Positions 1 through 5,698 of a stretch of 6,297 nucleotides of DNA are shown here, piece after piece. The stretch is from positions 1 through 6,297 of the forward strand of contig DAOWHM010000007.1 in the NCBI GenBank assembly GCA_030641425.1, written 5' to 3'. Origin of the DNA: Candidatus Bathyarchaeota archaeon (lineage in GTDB: Archaea; Thermoproteota; Bathyarchaeia; Bathyarchaeales; SOJC01). Under the pieces are notes generated by a model, which did no database searches, was not told the origin of the DNA, and saw only the letters and a list, made by a program, of their open reading frames with translations. Position 1 is the stretch's first letter, and each line of letters starts with the position of its first letter. A program made the translations under genes and the position numbers.

Positions 1-727
1 AATAGCTAGAGTAGTACCTGCAAATTGCGCGTTTCATCCATATATCCACTGGAAAAGCTTCAAGTTTCTCCAGCGAAAACAAAAGAATGCAGTCAGCCAC
101 TTTATGGCCAACACCAGAAAGTATCATCAACTTGCTTCTTGCATGCGGATAATCAGCATTCTTCAATGAATCCAAAACGAAATGATTGCGGTAAACCAGA
201 TTTGCAGTCTCTAGAACTCGTTTCGCCCGGAAGCCCAACTTGCATTCTCTCAGCTCTTCCATTGTGGCGTTTGCTAGAACTTTCGGTTTGGGGAAGGTGT
301 AGAAACTGTTTCCTTCGAAAATGAGTTCATCACCAAACCTTCTTGATAATTCGAAGATCATCTCTTTGATTGCTGGTATGTTTTTGTATGTAGCACAGAT
401 GAACGAGATTAGACATTCCCAAGGTGATTGTCTGACTATTCGTAAGCCTGAAAATGTTTGAACTGTCTTCTTCATCAGGGAGTCTCGACTAATCTCTGAA
501 GTTATTTTTGGCAGGTTATCGTCTAGACGAAAATAACTCTTGATAAAATCGTTGTTGACGCCTTCAAACTCAAGAGTTTCAGATGTTTGTCTGATTTTAA
601 ATACTCTATTTTCAACTATTCCAAACCACCAATCGCTGATTTTCTTCCATCGGAATAGCTGCCCACATCTGAGAGTTGTCTCCAAATTGAAGGGTGTCGA
701 AGCATTGTCTAATCTTAGTTCTGGCAT
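1..727 (-). CDS. ogg: 8-oxoguanine DNA glycosylase/AP lyase, OGG1 type (C-terminus beyond window)
   Basis: Base-excision repair enzyme that removes 8-oxoguanine opposite cytosine and cuts the resulting AP site. Translating the minus strand from ATG at 727-725 gives 242 residues without a stop, running off the left edge. Residues 12-100 resemble the OGG_N domain (PFNLETTLRCGQLFRW near the start, with G22 in the place of human Gly42). Residues 101-242 are the helix-hairpin-helix GPD domain. SGVGHKVADC (204-213) supplies the Schiff-base lysine K209 and C213, equivalents of human K249 and C253. FPVDIWMKRA (225-234) supplies the catalytic aspartate D228 (human D268). SFICATYKNIPAI (108-120) aligns with human SFICSSNNNIARI, so the first two asparagines are replaced. 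Probably about 50 C-terminal residues are missing because the window ends. An AT-rich box 25-35 bp upstream and no Shine-Dalgarno suggest a leaderless mRNA. AlkA is the alternative family, but the domain order and KVADC motif favour OGG1. Confidence 0.93.
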   Translation of the reverse strand, partial: MPELRLDNASTPFNLETTLRCGQLFRWKKISDWWFGIVENRVFKIRQTSETLEFEGVNNDFIKSYFRLDDNLPKITSEISRDSLMKKTVQTFSGLRIVRQSPWECLISFICATYKNIPAIKEMIFELSRRFGDELIFEGNSFYTFPKPKVLANATMEELRECKLGFRAKRVLETANLVYRNHFVLDSLKNADYPHARSKLMILSGVGHKVADCILLFSLEKLEAFPVDIWMKRAICRYYSSY

Positions 728-750
728 ATTTCAGGGTTGAAAGAATGGGA

Positions 751-762
751 TAAACTAATAAA
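751..762 (-). promoter_or_regulatory. TATA-like box for the ogg gene
   Basis: The minus strand reads TTTATTAGTTTA, centred about 30 bp upstream of the ogg ATG. This is an AT-rich box near the spacing expected when an archaeal transcript starts at or just before the start codon. No Shine-Dalgarno sequence is visible, which fits a leaderless message. The call rests on motif and spacing only. Confidence 0.4.
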
Positions 763-795
763 TCTATCAGTGTCCTTTTGCTTGTTCTTGCCAAC

Positions 796-803
796 ACTAT
801 TTA
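796..803 (+). promoter_or_regulatory. TATA-like box for cofE
   Basis: ACTATTTA is centred about 23 bp upstream of the cofE ATG at 823 and there is no Shine-Dalgarno sequence between them. The spacing fits transcription starting at or close to the ATG (leaderless). It faces away from the ogg promoter within the same 95-bp divergent region. Confidence 0.35.
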
Positions 804-822
804 CTGCGCGAGGCTGTTTGAT

Positions 823-1596
823 ATGGTGAAGAGAGTTTGCGTTTTTGGACTTGAAGGAATTCCGCTGTTGAAAGCTGGCGATGATCTTCCCAGTTTAATT
901 ATTGAAGCGGCAAAGAGTAACGGGGTTGAGATTGAGGATGGAGATATCCTTGTGGTTGCTCAGAAAGTTGTTTCAAAGGCGGAAGATCGAGTCGTTAGAC
1001 TGGACTCTGTTAAGCCTTCCAAAAAAGCGTTAGAAATCGCTAAAAACTCAGGAAAAGACCCGAGGATTGTTGAGTTGGTCATACGCGAATCAAAACGCTT
1101 TCTAAAAGTTTCACAGCAGACTCTTATTGTTGAAGACCGACGGGACTTGGTCAACATAAATGCTGGAATAGACAAATCAAATGTAAGAGGAGAGAATCGA
1201 TACGCACTCCTCCCAGAGGATCCAGATAGATCAGCGCGGAACTTGCGTTCGCGCATTGCAGAGCTTACTAGCAGAAATGTGGGCGTGATAATATCTGACA
1301 GCTATAGTCGAGCGTTCAGAAGGGGTCAGGTCAACTTCGCGATCGGTTTGGCAGGAGTTGACTCTTTTGTTGATTATCGGGGGACAACAGATTTGTTTGG
1401 ATATGTTTTACAGGTCAAATTCTGCGCAGTAGTTGATGAACTGGCTGGCGCAGGTGAGCTAGTTATGGGACAAGGAAAAGAGGCGATACCAGTAGCTATA
1501 ATCAGAGGGTTGAAGCGTAGGAGCCCAAACGCAGTTTCATCCTCCAAAGATTTAGTGATCACTGAGGAAGAAGACTTGTTTAAAGATGTCTGGTAA
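823..1596 (+). CDS. cofE: coenzyme F420-0:L-glutamate ligase
   Basis: Adds L-glutamates to F420-0 using GTP, giving the gamma-linked polyglutamate tail of coenzyme F420; cytosolic. The 257 residues match the usual family length of about 250 and cover the whole domain. Recognisable motifs are VFGLEGIP (7-14), VVAQKVVSKAEDR (44-56), NAGIDKSNV (113-121, with D117), LLPEDPDRSA (129-138), ISDSYSRAFRRGQ (157-169, with D159), the DYRGTTDLFGY block (184-194), DELAGAGELVMGQGKEAIPV (205-224) and the closing IIRGL. The ATG at 823 is chosen because family members start a few residues before VFGLEG; a TTG at 778 in the same frame would add 15 residues without homology and would lie upstream of the TATA-like box. 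Oddity: most homologues have a DTxGRPxR-type loop where this one has DSYSRAFR. A FbiB-like fusion is excluded because there is no C-terminal nitroreductase domain. Confidence 0.95.
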   Translation: MVKRVCVFGLEGIPLLKAGDDLPSLIIEAAKSNGVEIEDGDILVVAQKVVSKAEDRVVRLDSVKPSKKALEIAKNSGKDPRIVELVIRESKRFLKVSQQTLIVEDRRDLVNINAGIDKSNVRGENRYALLPEDPDRSARNLRSRIAELTSRNVGVIISDSYSRAFRRGQVNFAIGLAGVDSFVDYRGTTDLFGYVLQVKFCAVVDELAGAGELVMGQGKEAIPVAIIRGLKRRSPNAVSSSKDLVITEEEDLFKDVW

Positions 1597-1603
1597 CTTT
1601 TTA
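1597..1603 (+). terminator. T-tract directly after cofE
   Basis: Five consecutive T residues (1598-1602) follow the cofE stop codon immediately. Archaeal RNA polymerase commonly terminates on short T-tracts without a hairpin. A separate TATA-like box ahead of the next gene makes transcription of cofE as its own unit plausible. The tract is short, so the call is weak. Confidence 0.3.
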
Positions 1604-1616
1604 GATGAGAAAGCAC

Positions 1617-1626
1617 ACGTATATCC
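1617..1626 (+). promoter_or_regulatory. TATA-like box for the AN1/M50 gene
   Basis: CGTATATCC-type sequence centred near 1622, about 26 bp upstream of the GTG at 1648. This is the spacing expected for a leaderless archaeal transcript. It supports GTG 1648 over the out-of-frame ATG at 1641 and over the in-frame GTG at 1660. Confidence 0.4.
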
Positions 1627-1647
1627 TAGCCTGACAAACCATGGAAG

Positions 1648-2475
1648 GTGCTGACCGGAGTGAACTGCCAAATATGTAATGTTGAAACTTACATGCCTTT
1701 CAAGTGTCAATACTGCAACCAATTTTTCTGTGTTAAACACCGCTTGCCTGAAAATCATGACTGCTCTGAACGTTGGCTGGCTAAAGCGCCTCGAAATCAG
1801 CCACCAAAAAGTTTGAGAACTGATGAAACACAACCTGCCTACCAATACAAAGTCACTATGATGCAACAACGCCAAAGGAAAATCATATGGTTCAGCAAAA
1901 CAGAACTCAAACATTTATTGTTTGGAGCCCTGCTCACTCTTGCGATAGGGATTTCAATGCCACTATACTTCAACCCTGCACTTTACAACTATCCTGAGAT
2001 CTTCATCACCGTATCTTTTGTGTTCACCATATCCTTCATAGTTCATGAACTCGCTCATAAAATCGTGGCTCAACATTATGGCTTATGGGCGGAGTTTCGC
2101 ATAACGATGTTTGGAGCTCTCATAACAATACTATCAATTATTTCGCCTTTCAAGATTATTTCACCCGGAGCTGTTATGATTGCTGGCACGCCAGACAGGG
2201 AGACTATTGGGAAAACTTCGATTGCAGGACCTCTCACAAACATCTCTCTAGCCCTACTTTTTCTAGCCTTCACAAGGCTATTTACTGGTCTTGGTCTTAC
2301 GATTGCCGAGTTCGGTTTGCTGATTAACTCTGTGATCGCTCTGTTTAACTTGATTCCCTTCGGAGTTCTCGATGGGTTCAAAATCTTTTTCTGGAACAAG
2401 ACAATATGGGTTCTTGCCTTCTCTGCGTCCTTAGCTTTGACTATCTACGCATATGCAGGATCTCCCCTACTCTAA
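1648..2475 (+). CDS. AN1 zinc finger fused to M50/site-2-protease-like membrane metalloprotease
   Basis: Predicted intramembrane zinc metalloprotease with a cytosolic AN1 finger; its substrate is unknown. The 275 residues have two parts. Residues 7-39 hold all eight AN1 zinc ligands (C7, C10, C20, C23, C28, H31, H37, C39) and the family signature HRLPENHDC. After a polar linker (about 40-82), about six hydrophobic segments follow: roughly 87-107, 118-140, 155-180, 194-213, 217-237 and 252-270. The second ends in HELAH (133-137), the HExxH zinc motif, and NLIPFGVLDG (234-243) supplies the M50 aspartate ligand D242. AGPLTN (193-198) matches the GPxxN-type motif of the family. Both catalytic motifs are intact, so activity is expected. 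The GTG at 1648 is chosen from TATA spacing; GTG 1660 would also keep every zinc ligand. The gene converges on the secreted dockerin-like gene. AN1 fingers occur in eukaryotic ubiquitin/proteasome-linked proteins; a quality-control role here is inference. Confidence 0.9.
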   Translation: MLTGVNCQICNVETYMPFKCQYCNQFFCVKHRLPENHDCSERWLAKAPRNQPPKSLRTDETQPAYQYKVTMMQQRQRKIIWFSKTELKHLLFGALLTLAIGISMPLYFNPALYNYPEIFITVSFVFTISFIVHELAHKIVAQHYGLWAEFRITMFGALITILSIISPFKIISPGAVMIAGTPDRETIGKTSIAGPLTNISLALLFLAFTRLFTGLGLTIAEFGLLINSVIALFNLIPFGVLDGFKIFFWNKTIWVLAFSASLALTIYAYAGSPLL

Positions 2476-2503
2476 TTCTATCTCATCGCGCTCGTACTGC
2501 CGT

Positions 2504-2511
2504 AAAAAGAG
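2504..2511 (-). terminator. possible T-tract terminator for the dockerin-like gene
   Basis: On the minus strand, CTCTTTTTAC lies 13-20 nt past the stop codon of the dockerin-like gene. A small GGAG/CTCC inverted repeat (2520-2531) overlaps that stop codon just before it. The T-tract sits in the 48-bp convergent gap and could stop minus-strand transcription before it enters the protease gene. No comparable T-run serves the plus strand here. Confidence 0.3.
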
Positions 2512-2523
2512 GTTTGAACGGAG

Positions 2524-3162
2524 CTAACTCCATTCCAGTTCATAGCTAACTGTCACTATCACGACATCGTAGATGTCGATTATTCCATAAGGCTCAGCGA
2601 TGTCACATTGTATATTCCATTTTGGATCAGACTGCGTTGCCTTGTACGCACGACAGACAAGCACAACGTCATAGAGGTCGACTACTAAGTCATTGTTGAT
2701 GTCTGCGAGATTCCAGCGAACATCAATCCATAGTGTGTCATTCGCAGTTGTTCCTGCAATGTTTACTGAGGTAAACACTTTCCAAGTCCCAAACGTCTCC
2801 GCGGGGTCAGGGGAAGAAGGAAACGCGAGTTTTGCAGTCGCAAGGCCAGACTCATTCGTTCTTCTAACGAGAATGGACATCCCTCCATCTGGCCTAATGA
2901 CCTCGAAAGCAACATCCTTATTCACCTCAGGCCACCCACCATATGTTACATTCGCATAGAAAATCACTTCTTCCTCAAAAACAAAGGCTGGGCATGGAAC
3001 AACCTGTCCTCTACCTCCTTTCTGCGTGAAGACATCTATATTCGGTGCCGTAGAGACTCGATAAGCATCTACTAAAGTGAGTACGTTGGCTAAGAGCAAC
3101 ACAAGTATTATCCAGCAGATTATTCTCCTTAACAACTCCCTTCTCCAAAAACTATAGCTCAT
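2524..3162 (-). CDS. secreted or membrane-anchored Ig-like protein with two dockerin-like repeats
   Basis: Surface or exported protein of unknown function, 212 residues. The N-terminus has basic residues (RR at 7-8 and 12-13) and a hydrophobic stretch at 14-33, acting as a signal peptide or membrane anchor; VDA at 31-33 is a plausible cleavage end. Residues about 42-150 look like an all-beta, Ig- or macroglobulin-like domain, with the EEEVIFYANVTYGGWP block (63-78), KDVAFEVIRPDGG (82-94) and GTWKVFTSVNIAG (125-137). Residues 152-207 hold two dockerin-type repeats: DINNDLVVDLYD (154-165) and DIAEPYGIIDIYD (187-199), each followed by a VVxV helix. The first keeps the calcium-type D/N ligands; the second has lost several and is one residue longer. 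Three N-glycosylation sequons (N71, N103, N141) fit export. No C-terminal sorting signal is seen. The protein style resembles secreted Bathyarchaeia proteins. A cohesin partner is not visible, so cellulosome function should not be assumed. Confidence 0.82.
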   Translation of the reverse strand: MSYSFWRRELLRRIICWIILVLLLANVLTLVDAYRVSTAPNIDVFTQKGGRGQVVPCPAFVFEEEVIFYANVTYGGWPEVNKDVAFEVIRPDGGMSILVRRTNESGLATAKLAFPSSPDPAETFGTWKVFTSVNIAGTTANDTLWIDVRWNLADINNDLVVDLYDVVLVCRAYKATQSDPKWNIQCDIAEPYGIIDIYDVVIVTVSYELEWS

Positions 3163-3177
3163 CGAAACTATTATCTC

Positions 3178-3186
3178 TTTTTAAAA
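3178..3186 (-). promoter_or_regulatory. AT-rich box upstream of the dockerin-like gene
   Basis: The minus strand reads GAGTTTTAAAAAGAG around here, 16-24 bp upstream of the ATG at 3162. The position is slightly close for a TATA box serving a leaderless ATG, so transcription may begin elsewhere or the box may be only part of the promoter. The nested dyad at 3191-3234 lies directly upstream of it. Confidence 0.35.
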
Positions 3187-3190
3187 CTCA

Positions 3191-3234
3191 AGGTTCACAA
3201 TAGCAAGGGATTACATTCCTTGCATAAAGAACCT
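3191..3234. repeat. nested 44-bp dyad in the divergent promoter region
   Basis: The outer arms AGGTTC (3191-3196) and GAACCT (3229-3234) are exact reverse complements. Inside them, GCAAGG (3203-3208) and CCTTGC (3218-3223) are also exact reverse complements. The gaps between outer and inner arms are almost equal (6 and 5 bp), so both palindromes share one centre near 3213. No T-run follows on either strand, which argues against a terminator. It could be a protein-binding operator shared by the two divergent genes, or an RNA structure. Function is inferred. Confidence 0.55.
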
Positions 3235-3240
3235 GCGTTA

Positions 3241-3260
3241 GATCTATTGTCCATCTATCG
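3241..3260. repeat. tandem direct repeat, 11-bp period
   Basis: GATCTATTG (3241-3249) and CATCTATCG (3252-3260) agree at 7 of 9 positions, sharing ATCTAT and a final G, and start 11 bp apart, close to one helical turn. They lie between the nested dyad and the TATA-like box of the 3-hydroxyacyl-CoA dehydrogenase. Two same-face half sites would suit a regulator, but so short a repeat can arise by chance. Confidence 0.3.
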
Positions 3261-3269
3261 AGAATTTTA

Positions 3270-3281
3270 GCGTGAGCACGC
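3270..3281. repeat. inverted repeat just upstream of the beta-oxidation promoter
   Basis: GCGTG (3270-3274) and CACGC (3277-3281) are exact reverse complements around a 2-bp centre. The element ends next to the BRE/TATA-like sequence that begins at about 3281. That is where archaeal activators or repressors often bind, so it is a candidate operator. Arm length is only 5 bp. Confidence 0.35.
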
Positions 3282-3296
3282 GCAAAGTCTTATAGT
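3281..3296 (+). promoter_or_regulatory. BRE/TATA-like promoter for the beta-oxidation operon
   Basis: A purine-containing GCAAAG (3282-3287), resembling a TFB-recognition element, is followed by TCTTATAG (3288-3295) as the TATA box. Transcription would start near 3318-3320, giving a leader of about 20 nt that contains the Shine-Dalgarno sequence at 3325-3330. Box, leader and ribosome site are mutually consistent. Confidence 0.5.
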
Positions 3297-3324
3297 TTTC
3301 ATGGTAACACTACTGATTGTAACT

Positions 3325-3330
3325 AGGGGG
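3325..3330 (+). promoter_or_regulatory. Shine-Dalgarno sequence that fixes the TTG start at 3339
   Basis: AGGGGG can pair with the CCUCCU end of 16S rRNA over six positions with one G-U. It lies 8 nt before TTG 3339, an ideal gap, but only 2 nt before the other in-frame TTG at 3333. This decides the start in favour of 3339. Confidence 0.6.
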
Positions 3331-3338
3331 AATTGCAT

Positions 3339-4526
3339 TTGAAAACAGAGATCAAAAGAGGAGCAGTAATAGGTTCTGGGGCAATGGGTCACGGCATCAC
3401 ACAACTTCTTGCGATGGCTGGATACGAGGTTAAAATGATTGATGTTAACGAAGAGATCCTTAGCAAAGCCAAGGAGAAGATCAAATGGAGTCTTAGTAAA
3501 TTCGCAGAGAAAAGAAGAATTAGACAAGAAGACGCAGACGCAGCCTTCTCACGAATAAACACCACCACTAACTATGAAGAAGCCACCAAGGACATAGACT
3601 TGGCCATTGAAGCAACTCCTGAAAACATGGAAATCAAGAAAAAAGTGTTCTCCACTCTTGACTCACTAGCACCTCCACACACCATACTAGCCTCGAACAC
3701 ATCAACTCTCAGCATCACCGAGATGGGCAACGCAACCAAACGTCCAGATAAAGTTGCAGGTATGCACTTCTTCAACCCACCCCAGATGATGGCACTCATA
3801 GAAGTCATCAAAGGAGAAGCAACAAGTCAAGAAACAATCGACACACTTGTAGAACTCGCCAAAAAACTTGGCAAAATACCAATAGTAGTTAAGAAAGATG
3901 TGCGAGGCTTCATAGTGAACAGAATCCTAGGAATCGTCTTCAACGAAGCATTCTGGGCCTACAGTAGAGGCGAAGCAACTAAGGAAGGAATAGATGCCTC
4001 TGCAAAGTACACGGGTGGCTTCCCGATGGGATGGTTTGAACTGGCTGACTTCATCGGATTAGACATAGCCACCGAAGTGGGCAGAATTCTCTACAGAACA
4101 TACGGCGAAAGGTTCAAACTTTGCACAGAAATCGTAGAACCCCTCATAAAAGCCCGAAAGTTCGGAAACAAAACTGGTAATGGATTCTATGACTGGACGA
4201 AGGGAAGACCAAGGATACCCTTCAATCTCCTTGAGGAATATGATGTGGACAGGTCTTGGGCTGTAGCTGTGAACGAAGCCGCTTGGCTAATCCACGATGG
4301 TGCCGCTAACCCAAAGGACATAGATACGGGAATGAAATTGGGAACATTTTGGCCTTCGGGCCCATGCGAATATGGAGACAAAACAGGATTAGATATAATA
4401 ATGAATAAGCTGAAAGAACTTCACGACAAATATAGTATGGAAATGTATAAACCCTGTCCACTACTTGAGGATTACGTGGCGAAGGGTTGGATAGGAAAGA
4501 AAGCTGAAAGGGGATTCTACCAGTGA
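3339..4526 (+). CDS. 3-hydroxyacyl-CoA dehydrogenase (stand-alone, two C-terminal domains)
   Basis: Oxidises L-3-hydroxyacyl-CoA to 3-ketoacyl-CoA with NAD+, the third beta-oxidation step; cytosolic. From TTG 3339 the protein has 395 residues. The Rossmann domain begins with IGSGAMGHGI (11-20), and D35 at the end of the second strand favours NAD+ over NADP+. The catalytic set of human HADH (S137, H158, E170, N208) is present as S122, H143 (GMHFFNPP), E155 and N194 (RGFIVNR). Residues 189-286 form the first C-terminal helical domain, ending in FGNKTGNGFYDW. About 305-395 form a second, diverged copy ending in IGKKAERGFYQ. Many archaea carry a roughly 650-residue fusion of this protein with an enoyl-CoA hydratase; here the hydratase is a separate gene two positions downstream. 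The stop overlaps the next start by 4 bp. Chain-length preference and direction cannot be read from the sequence; 3-hydroxybutyryl-CoA dehydrogenase is a possible narrower name. Confidence 0.95.
   Translation: MKTEIKRGAVIGSGAMGHGITQLLAMAGYEVKMIDVNEEILSKAKEKIKWSLSKFAEKRRIRQEDADAAFSRINTTTNYEEATKDIDLAIEATPENMEIKKKVFSTLDSLAPPHTILASNTSTLSITEMGNATKRPDKVAGMHFFNPPQMMALIEVIKGEATSQETIDTLVELAKKLGKIPIVVKKDVRGFIVNRILGIVFNEAFWAYSRGEATKEGIDASAKYTGGFPMGWFELADFIGLDIATEVGRILYRTYGERFKLCTEIVEPLIKARKFGNKTGNGFYDWTKGRPRIPFNLLEEYDVDRSWAVAVNEAAWLIHDGAANPKDIDTGMKLGTFWPSGPCEYGDKTGLDIIMNKLKELHDKYSMEMYKPCPLLEDYVAKGWIGKKAERGFYQ
4509..4513 (+). promoter_or_regulatory. Shine-Dalgarno sequence for the acyl-CoA dehydrogenase
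   Basis: AGGGG lies inside the end of the preceding gene, 9 nt before the GTG at 4523. It supports this GTG as the start and the GTGA overlap as real, so translation of the two genes is probably coupled. Confidence 0.5.
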
Positions 4527-5677
4527 ACTTTGAACTTACTGAAGAGCAACTAAGCATCAAGAACGCTGTAAAGGAATTCTGCAAGAAAGAGTTCCAACCC
4601 GAATTAGCACTGGAACTTGATAAGAAAGAAGAGTTTCCACTGAAACTATACAAGAAAGCAGCTAAACTTGGATTCACAAGTCTATTCTTTCCTCAAGAGT
4701 ATGGCGGACAAGGATTTGGTCTCATCGAAACATGTCTGGCAATAGAAGAAATGTGTCGATCAGACTCCTCTCTTGGAGTTGCTATTTCAGTTGGTCCTTT
4801 CGGCAGTGAATTCATCGTCGAATTTGGAACCAAAGCACAGAAAGAGAAGTATCTTCCCTCGATATGCAAAGGCGACTACATATCAGCCGCTGCTTTTACG
4901 GAACCTAATGTCAGTGGAAGCGATATAACCCGTATGGAAACCACAGCTACCAAATATGGAGACGAATGGTGGATCAATGGTACAAAAACCTTCATTTCAA
5001 ATGCTCCAATAGCAGACTTTGTAGTTGTTTTGACTCAAACGGATACTAAGGTGAGACCCACATATAGAGGAGAAACTCTCTTTGTAGTCGATAAAGATAC
5101 ACCGGGATTGGAAACTACTAAATTACATAACAAGATGGGAATAAGATGCTCAGTAACTGGAGAAATCCATTTTGATAATGTGAAGGTAACCGATCTACAG
5201 ATTGTCGGGGAACTCAACAGAGGATTCTATCACTCCATGGAATTCTTCGACAAGACCCGAGTAGGGGTCGCCGCTCAAGCCGTCGGCATGGCTCAAGGAG
5301 CTTGGGAAATCGCTTTCAAATATTCAAAAGAGAGAGAAGCCTTCGGGCAACCAATCTTGCAGCACGAGCTAATAGGATGTGGTCTGGCTGAAGCAATAAC
5401 CAAGATCGAAGCCGCTAGATGGCTGACCTATAGAGCTGCATGGCTCATTGACGAAGGTAAAATGGACCCTATGATTACAGCAATGGCAAAACAGTATGCC
5501 AGCAAAGTCGCTGTAGAAACGACCGACTTCGCTATCCAAACTCTTGGCGCATATGGTTACTTAGCCGAGTACCGAGTCGAAAAGTTCCACAGAGATGCCA
5601 AGATAACTGAAATCTATGAAGGAACATCAGAAATCCAAAAACTTACCGTACTTAAATATCTCCTACGTAAATTCTAA
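4523..5677 (+). CDS. acyl-CoA dehydrogenase (FAD)
   Basis: Flavoenzyme that removes hydrogens from acyl-CoA to give trans-2-enoyl-CoA, the first beta-oxidation step, normally passing electrons to an electron-transfer flavoprotein. The 384 residues match the family's usual 380 or so. The N-terminal helical domain (about 1-118) opens with FELTEEQLSIKNAVKEF. The central beta domain (about 120-225) has AAAFTEPNVSGSD (122-134) for FAD/substrate binding and WWINGTKTFISNAP (149-162). The C-terminal helical domain (about 232-384) has RVGVAAQAVGMAQGA (246-260), REAFGQPI (271-278) and RDAKITEIYEGTSEIQ (357-372). E366 in IYEGTSEIQ is at the position of the catalytic glutamate of medium- and short-chain enzymes (MCAD E376). 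The TEP motif has one residue more than the common TEPxAGSD form. GTG start and GTGA overlap with the upstream gene indicate one operon. No etfAB is in view; the exact substrate is undetermined. Confidence 0.95.
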   Translation: MNFELTEEQLSIKNAVKEFCKKEFQPELALELDKKEEFPLKLYKKAAKLGFTSLFFPQEYGGQGFGLIETCLAIEEMCRSDSSLGVAISVGPFGSEFIVEFGTKAQKEKYLPSICKGDYISAAAFTEPNVSGSDITRMETTATKYGDEWWINGTKTFISNAPIADFVVVLTQTDTKVRPTYRGETLFVVDKDTPGLETTKLHNKMGIRCSVTGEIHFDNVKVTDLQIVGELNRGFYHSMEFFDKTRVGVAAQAVGMAQGAWEIAFKYSKEREAFGQPILQHELIGCGLAEAITKIEAARWLTYRAAWLIDEGKMDPMITAMAKQYASKVAVETTDFAIQTLGAYGYLAEYRVEKFHRDAKITEIYEGTSEIQKLTVLKYLLRKF

Positions 5678-5698
5678 CCCAACCCTAAACCTGATAAG

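Noticed and set aside
25..324. Plus-strand 99-residue open frame in the left 330 bp
   Set aside because: It lies antisense to the clearly recognisable OGG1-type glycosylase on the minus strand, and its translation has no domain-like pattern.
612..797. Minus-strand 61-residue open frame
   Set aside because: It is the wrong frame over the start of the glycosylase; the correct frame starts at 727 and gives PFNLETTLRCGQLFRW.
778..822. Longer cofE start at TTG 778
   Set aside because: It adds 15 residues with no family similarity, would begin upstream of the TATA-like box, and no Shine-Dalgarno sequence supports it.
1641..1663. ATG 1641 as the start of the AN1/M50 gene
   Set aside because: It is out of frame and reaches a stop after six codons (MEGADRS).
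2476..3162. The dockerin-like protein as a substrate of the neighbouring protease
   Set aside because: The two genes are convergent rather than co-transcribed, and an N-terminal hydrophobic stretch is common to all exported proteins, so nothing in the sequence specifically links them.
5678..5695. CCCAACCCTAAACC stretch resembling telomere-type repeats
   Set aside because: Only two imperfect units occur, in an A/C-rich gap; there is no array and archaeal chromosomes do not use such telomeres.
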